The notes under the pieces are model-generated. The model was not told the DNA's origin, did no database searches, and worked only from the letters and a program-made list of their open reading frames with translations. Below are positions 1 to 7,432 of a stretch of DNA of 8,448 nucleotides, piece after piece. This stretch comes from Acidimicrobiia bacterium (lineage in GTDB: Bacteria > Actinomycetota > Acidimicrobiia > Acidimicrobiales > AC-14): NCBI GenBank assembly GCA_019244985.1, contig JAFASB010000137.1, forward strand, positions 1 through 8,448. Direction: 5' to 3'. Position 1 is the stretch's first letter. The number at the start of each line of letters is the position of its first letter. A program made the translations under genes and the position numbers.

Positions 1-55
1 GCTCAAGGGGGAGGACTTCGGCATCCCCCTGCAGTTCAAGAACTTCCGCGACTAG
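1..55 (+). CDS. yajQ: YajQ-family nucleotide-binding protein, C-terminal end (partial)
   Basis: Only the last 17 codons and a TAG stop (53-55) are inside the window; the rest lies to the left. Read from base 2 the frame gives LKGEDFGIPLQFKNFRD. The ending, a Gly/Asp-rich turn followed by P-(L/F)-Q-F-x-N-F-R-D, is the characteristic C-terminus of the YajQ (DUF520/UPF0234) family. E. coli YajQ, as I remember it, ends in almost the same residues. YajQ proteins are small cytosolic proteins with two ferredoxin-like folds that bind nucleotides; cyclic-di-GMP binding is reported for some members. The gene converges on the minus-strand M23 peptidase, and only 4 bases separate the two stop codons. The call rests on a short but distinctive tail, so the family is likely and the function in this organism is unknown. 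Confidence 0.78.
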   Translation, partial: LKGEDFGIPLQFKNFRD

Positions 56-59
56 CGCG

Positions 60-1253
60 TCAGAAGCCCGGAGACGGCGCCGGGAACAGCGCCGACAGTG
101 CCTTGGGCATCAGCGGCTGCATGATCGCCACGACCTCGGTGCGCGCCTGCTGCCAGTCCGCCGTCCGAGCCTGCTCTGCGGCGAGGAGCTCGTCCCAGTC
201 CATCTCGCCTGCGGCCTGCACGACCTCGGCCTGAGCAAGGCGAAGGGTGCCGCCGGCGGGGTTCACCGACGAGGCCCACAGGAGCGATCCCGCGGGAGGG
301 CGGCCGGCGGACGAGAACATGCCCTGGTCGCCGACGTCGAAGCGGCGAATGAAGCCCGCGGCGGCGACCGCCTTAGGGGCGTTGGCCTGGTAGGCAGCGA
401 CGAGATTGGAGATGTTGGCGAGCGCGTCGTTCACCCAGCCGTCCAGCGTCGACTTCGGGTCGACGGCCGCGCCGCCCTTCGGGTGCATCTCGAAGTGGCA
501 GTGCGTCGCGCCGCCTTGGGCGTCGCCGGTATCGCCGACGGTGCCGAGGATCGTGCCCTGCTTCACGCTCTGACCACTGGTGATCCCCGGCGCGTAGTCC
601 GCGGCGTGGGCACAGAAGAAGAAGGTGCCGTCGGGCATGTGCAGGTAGATGTCCTTGCCGCCGACCGGCTCGTCGCTGAAGCTGACGACCCCGTCGTAGG
701 CGGCGCGGATCGGCGTGCCCCCTGCGGCGAAGATGTCGTTGCCCTGGTGGAGGTGGAACGACGGCGTGAAGCGGGGCATCAGCCAGTCGTCGGACCAGTT
801 GGCCATGCCCGCGACAGGGAAGTGTCCGAAGCCGATGTTGATCGCTTCCTGGGGAGTGAGCCCGAACTCCTCGAGGGCGCCGAGCGCCTGGATCAGCGCC
901 GCAGTGCTGTTCGGGGGCGTGCGGTGGACGGCGTTGATCTCGGCCTGGGCGTCCGGTGGCACGGTCTGGGACGCCGGGTTCACGGTCGTGGTCGTCGTCG
1001 GCCCGGGCACGGTCGGTGAGGGCTTCGGCGCCTGGGTCGTCGGCGGGGTCGTCGGGGGCTTGGCCACCGTCGTGGTCGGGTGGGGCAGCGTCGACGGCGG
1101 CTTCGTCGTCGACGTCGGTGCCACGGTGCTCGGCGGCGGTGCCGTCGTCGTCGTCGGGCCGACGAGCTGTGCCTGGGCCTGCCAGACGGCGGCCGCGCCC
1201 AAGGCCATGGTGCACAGCACCACGATGGACGCCGCCCGCCAGCGCGATCTCAC
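60..1253 (-). CDS. Secreted M23 (LytM-type) zinc metallopeptidase with Thr/Pro-rich linker
   Basis: This 397-residue protein is predicted to be exported and to cut peptidoglycan cross-links or stem peptides outside the membrane. Residues 1-29 form a signal peptide: basic MRSRWR, a hydrophobic core, then a likely cleavage site after AQA. Residues 31-100 are a low-complexity Thr/Pro linker. The M23 domain covers about 155-275. H169 and D173 form the HxxxD zinc motif (HQGND), H216 lies in the CAH segment, and H251-C-H253 is the HxH motif, so the metal-binding and catalytic residues look complete. The last 120 residues (about 275-397) match no domain I recognise. The start is GTG, with an AGAAGG purine run (1262-1267) 8 bases upstream. 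The gene lies 57 bases downstream of htpX in the same direction. The exact bond cleaved cannot be told from sequence; an activator-type role is also possible. Confidence 0.92.
   Translation of the reverse strand: MRSRWRAASIVVLCTMALGAAAVWQAQAQLVGPTTTTAPPPSTVAPTSTTKPPSTLPHPTTTVAKPPTTPPTTQAPKPSPTVPGPTTTTTVNPASQTVPPDAQAEINAVHRTPPNSTAALIQALGALEEFGLTPQEAINIGFGHFPVAGMANWSDDWLMPRFTPSFHLHQGNDIFAAGGTPIRAAYDGVVSFSDEPVGGKDIYLHMPDGTFFFCAHAADYAPGITSGQSVKQGTILGTVGDTGDAQGGATHCHFEMHPKGGAAVDPKSTLDGWVNDALANISNLVAAYQANAPKAVAAAGFIRRFDVGDQGMFSSAGRPPAGSLLWASSVNPAGGTLRLAQAEVVQAAGEMDWDELLAAEQARTADWQQARTEVVAIMQPLMPKALSALFPAPSPGF
954..1163 (-). repeat. Low-complexity Thr/Pro-coding tract in the M23 peptidase gene
   Basis: Residues 31-100 of the M23 peptidase are nearly all Thr, Pro, Ser, Ala, Val and Lys, with runs such as TTTT and TTTTT. 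On the plus strand this shows as repeated GTCGTC units, for example around 1144-1157. Such linkers are common in secreted actinobacterial proteins and probably act as a flexible, possibly glycosylated spacer between the membrane or signal peptide and the enzyme. The imperfect triplet repeats could make its length variable between strains. Confidence 0.85.
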
Positions 1254-1310
1254 CCTGTTGGCCTTCTCCCCGCCTGCGTTGTGTTCCTGCCGGTTGCCGA
1301 AATCTGGGAC

Positions 1311-2159
1311 TTAGTTGGCCCACTCCCGCTGACGGAGCCGGGCGATGCGCTCGGCCGTCGGCGGATGGGTCGTGAAAAGGTTGGCGAACTGGACCTTGCG
1401 TCCGGTCAGCGGATTGACGATGTACTTCTGGGCCTGGACCGGGTCGACCTTCATCGGGATCGAGCGCACGCTGGCTTCGATCTTCTCGAGGGCCCGGGCC
1501 AGCGGCTCGCCGTCATGGAGGAGGCGGGCGCCGCTGCGGTCGGCCTCGAACTCCCGGCTTCGGCTCAGCGCCATTTGGAGGAGACCGGCGGCGAGCGGTG
1601 CGAGCAGGGAGATGGCGAGCAGAGCGAAGATGTTGCCGCCGCCCTCACGGTCGTCGCCGAACATCGACCCCCAGAGGGCGATGCGGGCGATGAAGGTGAT
1701 GCCCATGGCGATGGCCGCGGCCACCGAACCGATGAGGATGTCGCGGTTCTTCACGTGGCTGATCTCGTGGGCCAGCACGCCCTTCAGCTCGTCCCACGTG
1801 AGGACGTTGAGGATGCCCCGCGTCACGGCCACCGCCGCGTGGTTCGGGTTGCGGCCCGTCGCGAAGGCGTTGGGCTGGGCGTCGGGGCTCACGTAGAGCT
1901 GCGGCATCGGGATGTTGTCGCCCTGGGTCAGCTCCCGGACGATCCGGTAGTAGTCGGGCATCTCCTGTTCGGAGACGGGCACAGCGCGAGCACTCTTGAT
2001 CGCCAACTTGTCGGAGAACCAGTAGGACCCGCCGACGAAGACGAGGCCAAGGAGGAGCCCGAGGATGGCGCCGCCCTTGCCGAAGATGGCGCCGATACCG
2101 ATGAGCAGGGCGCCCAGGAAGGCCAGCAGGATGTAGGTCTTGAAGACGTTCTTGTCCAC
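1311..2159 (-). CDS. htpX: HtpX, membrane-bound M48 zinc metalloprotease
   Basis: HtpX is an integral membrane protease that takes part in quality control of misfolded membrane proteins, alongside FtsH in bacteria where it has been studied. The product is 282 residues, close to the usual family length. Two hydrophobic segments lie near the N-terminus (about 9-25 and 31-48) and two more follow the active site (about 142-162 and 176-196). The zinc-binding HExxH motif is H131-E-I-S-H135. The third ligand is probably E203 in the S-R-E-F-E-A-D segment (ExxxD), and SPDAQPNAFATGR (91-103) is the typical conserved block before the active site. The start is GTG at 2159; its Shine-Dalgarno match is weak, but the MDKNVFKTYILL beginning fits family N-termini. 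It lies 54 bases after the HAD gene and 57 before the M23 gene. Confidence 0.96.
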   Translation of the reverse strand: MDKNVFKTYILLAFLGALLIGIGAIFGKGGAILGLLLGLVFVGGSYWFSDKLAIKSARAVPVSEQEMPDYYRIVRELTQGDNIPMPQLYVSPDAQPNAFATGRNPNHAAVAVTRGILNVLTWDELKGVLAHEISHVKNRDILIGSVAAAIAMGITFIARIALWGSMFGDDREGGGNIFALLAISLLAPLAAGLLQMALSRSREFEADRSGARLLHDGEPLARALEKIEASVRSIPMKVDPVQAQKYIVNPLTGRKVQFANLFTTHPPTAERIARLRQREWAN

Positions 2160-2213
2160 GTTGCCTACAACGCTACGCGGCCACTGGACGTTCCGTCACC
2201 TCAATCGTCACTC

Positions 2214-2642
2214 TCAGTCGTAATAGCCGCTGTGGATGTAGACGCACGGAATGCCTTCGGCCCTGAACATCTCCAGGTTCCGGCGGTCGTCCTCGAAGGC
2301 CAGGCGCAGGTCGAAGCCGTAGCTGCGTAGGTCGTGCACGGTGTCCCGCTTGAACTCTCGAGCCGCCGAGTAGTCGCCTACGTCGCGCATGATCAGCACG
2401 TCCCACCGCAGTCCGTAGCGGCGGAGCCAGGCCAGCGTCTGGGGCTCGACGCGCACGGGCCGGCCGGTGAGGAGGACCACGGCGAGCTCGGCGTCGAGGA
2501 GCTCGACAACGCAGGCCACCTCCTCGATCAGCGGGTCGTCTCCGCAAGCGTCGAAGAACGCGTGCCAGTCACGGCGGCCACGCTCGATGAAGTGCTGGCG
2601 GCTGGCCGCGTCGGAGAGCACGCCGTCGATGTCGAAGATCAC
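2214..2642 (-). CDS. Stand-alone HAD phosphatase, polynucleotide-kinase-phosphatase-like
   Basis: From the first canonical start (GTG, 2642) this reads 142 residues. HAD motif I is D4-I-D6-G, with the nucleophile and acid Asp. Motif II is L-L-T59-G-R-P. K98 in EFKRD suits motif III, and FEDDRRN with D118 and D119 is motif IV. The spacing, the T-G-R followed by T-x-x-W-L, the L-I-M-R segment and the closing D-D-R-x-x-x-x-x-M-F pattern resemble the phosphatase module of T4 polynucleotide kinase, which removes 3'-phosphates from nucleic acid ends. No kinase P-loop is present, so the substrate is uncertain. The true N-terminus is probably upstream: the frame stays open and protein-like back to about 2702, and motif I would otherwise begin at residue 4 with almost no strand before it. 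The gene follows acs and precedes htpX. Family confidence is high; function is not assigned. Confidence 0.85.
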   Translation of the reverse strand: MIFDIDGVLSDAASRQHFIERGRRDWHAFFDACGDDPLIEEVACVVELLDAELAVVLLTGRPVRVEPQTLAWLRRYGLRWDVLIMRDVGDYSAAREFKRDTVHDLRSYGFDLRLAFEDDRRNLEMFRAEGIPCVYIHSGYYD

Positions 2643-2704
2643 CGCCGGGCCGGGCGGAACGGGAGCGTCCCGCCAGGTCCAGTTCGGGGGAACGGCAGCC
2701 GCGG

Positions 2705-2708
<4 letters not shown>
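2643..2708 (-). other. Probable missing N-terminal codons of the HAD phosphatase, no canonical start
   Basis: In frame with the HAD gene and directly upstream of its GTG, this stretch translates to AAAVPPNWTWRDAPV followed by PPGPA, running straight into VIFDIDG. It has the G/C-rich third positions of real coding sequence. A strong Shine-Dalgarno run, AGGAGG, lies at the acs end. The codon at the usual distance (7 bases) is GCG at 2700-2702, one base from GTG. A CTG at 2706-2708 overlaps the acs stop in a CTGA arrangement, but it lies only 1 base from the AGGAGG. A start at 2702 would give 162 residues. Confidence 0.6.
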
Positions 2709-4660
<1,952 letters not shown>

Positions 4661-4667
4661 GCAACGC

Positions 4668-4675
4668 CCTCCTTT
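4668..4675 (-). promoter_or_regulatory. Strong ribosome binding site that fixes the acs start
   Basis: On the minus strand AAAGGAGG is followed by 7 bases and then GTG at 4660. It is the best Shine-Dalgarno match in the window and decides the acs start against the longer open reading frame that extends to 4828. Confidence 0.85.
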
Positions 4676-4695
4676 GCCACTCGGTCGGGCTGACC

Positions 4696-5826
4696 CTATC
4701 CCTCGACCTTCCACTCCAGAACCCGGAAGGCACCCAGCCCAGCGGGGTCGCTGATGGCCTGGCCTTCGCTCAACCGATTGCGGTGCTTGAGCGCCTCGAG
4801 GTCGCCGATGTGGGCGCGCTCGGTCCACGCCCGCTTGGCCTCCGCGAGGTGTGCAGCCAACCGGTGCGCAGTCAGGAACTCGGTCTGACTGCGGTTCCTG
4901 TCCGGTGCCGGAAGTTGATCGACGGCGACTTCACACGTGATGTCCTGCTCGCCGAGATCGTCGAGGGGAGCGGCACCAGGGCCATGGGCACGGTAGGTGC
5001 GCACCCATTCGGTCCACGGTCGCTGCGCCATCTCTGAGGTCGTGCTCGCGTAATCCACGACCGCGATGTGGCCGCGGTCGACGACGGCGAACGCCGAACG
5101 AACCCAAGCCGTGGCCTGACGCTGCAACGGGATGCGTTCGCCCGGCGACGCGTCGGGCGCCAGCCGCTCGGCATGGAGTGCGAGGTCATGAGCCGCGGGC
5201 ACCAGCACCTCTCGGATCTCGTCGTCCACGCGGACCTCCGCCCACCCGAGCTCGGTTCTCTCGACCAGGTCGAACGGCAGGTTGTCGAGGAGCTCGTTGG
5301 CGACCACGGCGCCGACGAACGGCCGCTGCGGCAGGTCGGGCAGCGACGTGACCAGTGGACCGATCCCCGTCTGGGGGTGGGGGCCCTCGTCGGGGTCGGT
5401 GACGACGGCCGGCCCGAGCACTTGCCGCGCGGGCTCCATCGGCAGATGGCTGTGCTGCGCATCGCGCAGCCGCTCGGAGCGCTCGACGAGCACGTATCGG
5501 AGGGCGCGCAAGCACTGCGGGCCAGCGTCGAGGACATGGCGGGCGAGCGTGCCCGCACCGGCGCCCGCCTCGACGACGACGTAGGGGTCGGGCTCGCCGA
5601 GTTCGCGCCACCAGTCGTCGAGCGCGTTGGCCAGGACGGCTCCAAACAGCGGCCCCACCTCGGGACTGGTGAGGAAATCACCGGTGCGGCCGGCTGCACC
5701 GCCGCTGCTGTAGAAGCCGTGCTCGGGGTGGTACAGCGCCAGCTCGACGACCTCGTCGAACGGGATCGGTCCCAACCGCCGCGCTCGCTCAGCGACGAGC
5801 TCAGCAACGCGTGTAGGCGCCGTCAC
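4696..5826 (-). CDS. MidA/NDUFAF7-family SAM-dependent methyltransferase
   Basis: The product is 376 residues from GTG 5826 and belongs to the COG1565/DUF185 group of class I methyltransferases. Family hallmarks in order are L-A-L-Y-H-P-E-H-G-F-Y (29-39), GRTGDFLTSPEVGPLFG (46-62), the SAM-binding glycine loop VEAGAGAGTLARHVL (85-99), A-N-E-L-L-D-N-L-P-F (176-185) and D-I-T-C-E-V (295-300). The mitochondrial relative NDUFAF7 dimethylates an arginine of complex I subunit NDUFS2 (NuoD in bacteria) and is needed for complex I assembly. Here the gene directly follows nuoN, which supports a similar role by inference; the bacterial target has not been shown. GTG 5826 has GGAGAGG 7 bases upstream; a GTG at 5871 would add 15 unlike-family residues. 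The Shine-Dalgarno site lies inside one arm of a 16-bp inverted repeat. Confidence 0.93.
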   Translation of the reverse strand: MTAPTRVAELVAERARRLGPIPFDEVVELALYHPEHGFYSSGGAAGRTGDFLTSPEVGPLFGAVLANALDDWWRELGEPDPYVVVEAGAGAGTLARHVLDAGPQCLRALRYVLVERSERLRDAQHSHLPMEPARQVLGPAVVTDPDEGPHPQTGIGPLVTSLPDLPQRPFVGAVVANELLDNLPFDLVERTELGWAEVRVDDEIREVLVPAAHDLALHAERLAPDASPGERIPLQRQATAWVRSAFAVVDRGHIAVVDYASTTSEMAQRPWTEWVRTYRAHGPGAAPLDDLGEQDITCEVAVDQLPAPDRNRSQTEFLTAHRLAAHLAEAKRAWTERAHIGDLEALKHRNRLSEGQAISDPAGLGAFRVLEWKVEG

Positions 5827-5830
5827 CTCC

Positions 5831-5904
5831 AAACCTCTCCGAAGTTCGAGATCGGGCCGTGAAACGGGCACAAACGGATCACGCGCGCAACTTCGGAGAG
5901 GTTT
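5831..5904. repeat. Perfect 16-bp inverted repeat between nuoN and the midA-like gene
   Basis: The left arm AAACCTCTCCGAAGTT (5831-5846) and the right arm AACTTCGGAGAGGTTT (5889-5904) are exact reverse complements separated by 42 bases. In the minus-strand transcript the first arm begins 8 bases after the nuoN stop. The second arm carries the GGAGAGG that serves as ribosome binding site for the methyltransferase, ending 4 bases before its GTG. The 42-base loop holds only a weak inner hairpin (CCGT-GAA-ACGG on the plus strand). There is no T-run after the second arm, so it is not a typical intrinsic terminator. It could act as a translational switch, a protein-binding palindrome, or be the remnant of a small inserted element. 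Confidence 0.9.
5834..5840 (-). promoter_or_regulatory. Ribosome binding site of the midA-like gene, inside a repeat arm
   Basis: GGAGAGG on the minus strand lies 7 bases before the GTG at 5826 and favours that start over the upstream GTG at 5871. The whole site is within the second arm of the inverted repeat and would be base-paired if the two arms fold together in RNA. Confidence 0.7.
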
Positions 5905-5911
5905 TGGGTCT

Positions 5912-7426
5912 CTACCTCACGAGTGAGGCGACGTCGCCGAGGTGGGCGAAGAACTGCGGGTAGATGCCGATGACGATCACGACGATCGCCGCCAGGCCGA
6001 GCGCCGCCTGCAAGCTGGCCGGAACACGGATCGGCGTGCGATCGCCGTCGGGCACCGGGTCCATCCACATCTGGCGGGCGACGTTCGCGTAGTAGAAGAG
6101 CGCGATGACGGCGTTCACGGCGGCAACGACGCCGAGGGCGACGGCGGAGGCCGTACCCGAATCGAGCACCGCTCGGAAGATGAAGATCTTCGCCCAGGCG
6201 CCGGCGAGCGGGGGGATGCCGGCCAGCGAGAACAGGAAGATCGTCATCAACACCGTCAGGCCGGGCGCGTACTCGTAGAGGCCGCCGTAGGACGCGATCT
6301 CGCCCGACCGCGTCTTGCGGGCGACGGCGATGACGATGGCGAAGGCGCCGAGGTTCATCGCCGCGTAGATGAGGAGGTACACGACGGCCGCCGTGAACGC
6401 GCTGTGGAGCGCCTTCTCGTTGGACCCCGCGACGGCGAACGGCACCAGGATGTACCCGGCCTGCGCGATCGACGAGTACGCCAGCATCCGCACGATGTTC
6501 GTCTGCCGCAGGGCGATGAGGTTGCCGACGGTCATCGTCAGGGCGGCCAGCGCCCAGAACATCGGGCCCCAGACGTCGGAACGACCGATGAAGGCGACGT
6601 AGATCAGCTCGAGCAGCGCGACGAACCCGGCCGCCTTCGACGCCACCGACAGGAAGGCAGTGACCGGTGTGGGCGCGCCCTCGTAGGTGTCGGGCGCCCA
6701 GAAGTGGAACGGCACGGCCGAGACCTTGAACGCGAACCCGACGGTGATGAAGAAGATGCCGAGTGTCACCAGCGGGGCGTGGGTGATCGAGCCCTGCGTG
6801 GCCTTGCCGATGTCGGTGAGGAGCGTCGAGTTGGCGAAGCCGAACACCAGTGACATGCCGTAGAGCATCACCGTCGACGCCAGCACGCCGAGCAGGTAGT
6901 ACTTCAGGGCCGCCTCGTTGCTCTTCAGGTCACGCTTGCGCCAGCCGGCGAGCATGTAGGCCGGCAGCGAGAGCGTCTCGAGGGCGACGAAGATCGAGAT
7001 CAGGTCGCGCGCCGAGCCCATCACGATCATGCCGAGGATCGAGCACAGCAACAGGAAGTAGAACTCGCCTTGGTAGTAGTCGCCCTCGTCGACGTACCGC
7101 GTCGACATCAGCAGCACGATGTAGCCGACGACGAGGAACAGGCCTTTGAACACCAGCGCGAAGTCGTCGACGACATAGGCGCCGCCGACCATCGACGCGT
7201 GGTGGCTACGGGCGCCGAGCTCGACGACGAAGATGAACGCGGCCAGCAGGCCCCACCCGGCGACGTTCGACAGCACCCACTTGTTCTCGTCGCTCACGAA
7301 CAGGTCGGCGACGAGCACGAGGACCAGCGTGGCGCCGACAATGATCTCGGGCGCCAGCGCGTGGTAGTCGAGGTTCGGGACGTGGAACGGTGTCGAGGAC
7401 ACCTTGGCGGCGGCGGCGAGCAGCAC
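5912..7426 (-). CDS. nuoN: NADH-quinone oxidoreductase subunit N
   Basis: NuoN is one of the three antiporter-like membrane subunits of complex I and takes part in proton pumping linked to NADH oxidation. The product has 504 residues and about 14 hydrophobic segments, as expected. Polar residues typical of the proton path are present: E150 in FVALETLSLPAYML, K175 in E-A-A-L-K-Y-Y-L-L-G, K234 in F-A-F-K-V-S-A-V-P-F-H-F-W-A-P-D, and K413 in W-A-K-I-F. The blocks TYEGAPTPVTAFLS (247-260) and SLAGIPPLAGAWAK (400-413) are NuoN-type and separate it from NuoL and NuoM. The start is GTG at 7426, 6 bases after the nuoM stop, with GGAGGG (7436-7441) 9 bases upstream overlapping the end of nuoM, so the two are translated from one message. 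No key residue appears missing. Confidence 0.97.
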   Translation of the reverse strand: MLLAAAAKVSSTPFHVPNLDYHALAPEIIVGATLVLVLVADLFVSDENKWVLSNVAGWGLLAAFIFVVELGARSHHASMVGGAYVVDDFALVFKGLFLVVGYIVLLMSTRYVDEGDYYQGEFYFLLLCSILGMIVMGSARDLISIFVALETLSLPAYMLAGWRKRDLKSNEAALKYYLLGVLASTVMLYGMSLVFGFANSTLLTDIGKATQGSITHAPLVTLGIFFITVGFAFKVSAVPFHFWAPDTYEGAPTPVTAFLSVASKAAGFVALLELIYVAFIGRSDVWGPMFWALAALTMTVGNLIALRQTNIVRMLAYSSIAQAGYILVPFAVAGSNEKALHSAFTAAVVYLLIYAAMNLGAFAIVIAVARKTRSGEIASYGGLYEYAPGLTVLMTIFLFSLAGIPPLAGAWAKIFIFRAVLDSGTASAVALGVVAAVNAVIALFYYANVARQMWMDPVPDGDRTPIRVPASLQAALGLAAIVVIVIGIYPQFFAHLGDVASLVR

Positions 7427-7432
7427 TGAGCC

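Noticed and set aside
60..90. Stem CCCGG/CCGGG at about 67-84 as an intrinsic terminator for yajQ.
   Set aside because: The stem is five base pairs, lies within M23 coding sequence, and is not followed by a T-run.
1254..1310. Possible cyclic-di-AMP (ydaO-type) riboswitch before the M23 peptidase, since such switches often precede actinobacterial wall hydrolases.
   Set aside because: The gap is only 57 bases, too short for the aptamer, and a few GGCAGGAAC/GGGGAG-like words alone do not make the conserved core.
2160..2213. A promoter for htpX in the 54-base gap after the HAD gene.
   Set aside because: A TTGAGG word is present, but nothing resembling a -10 element is found at the right spacing.
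1080..2330. Long plus-strand open frame opposite htpX and the M23 gene (416 codons).
   Set aside because: It is a mirror of high-GC coding sequence on the other strand, of low-complexity Arg/Asp/Glu/Val-rich composition and without any recognisable motif. The same applies to the long plus-strand frames at 2876-4693 and 5942-6853.
4661..4828. N-terminal extension of acs to 4828 (about 56 extra residues).
   Set aside because: The extension lies mostly within the methyltransferase gene in another frame, is Arg/Gly-rich and unlike Acs. The GTG at 4660 has an ideal ribosome binding site and gives the standard family length.
5831..5904. The nuoN-midA inverted repeat as an intrinsic terminator.
   Set aside because: The loop is 42 bases and no T-run follows the second arm; the methyltransferase start lies 4 bases further on.
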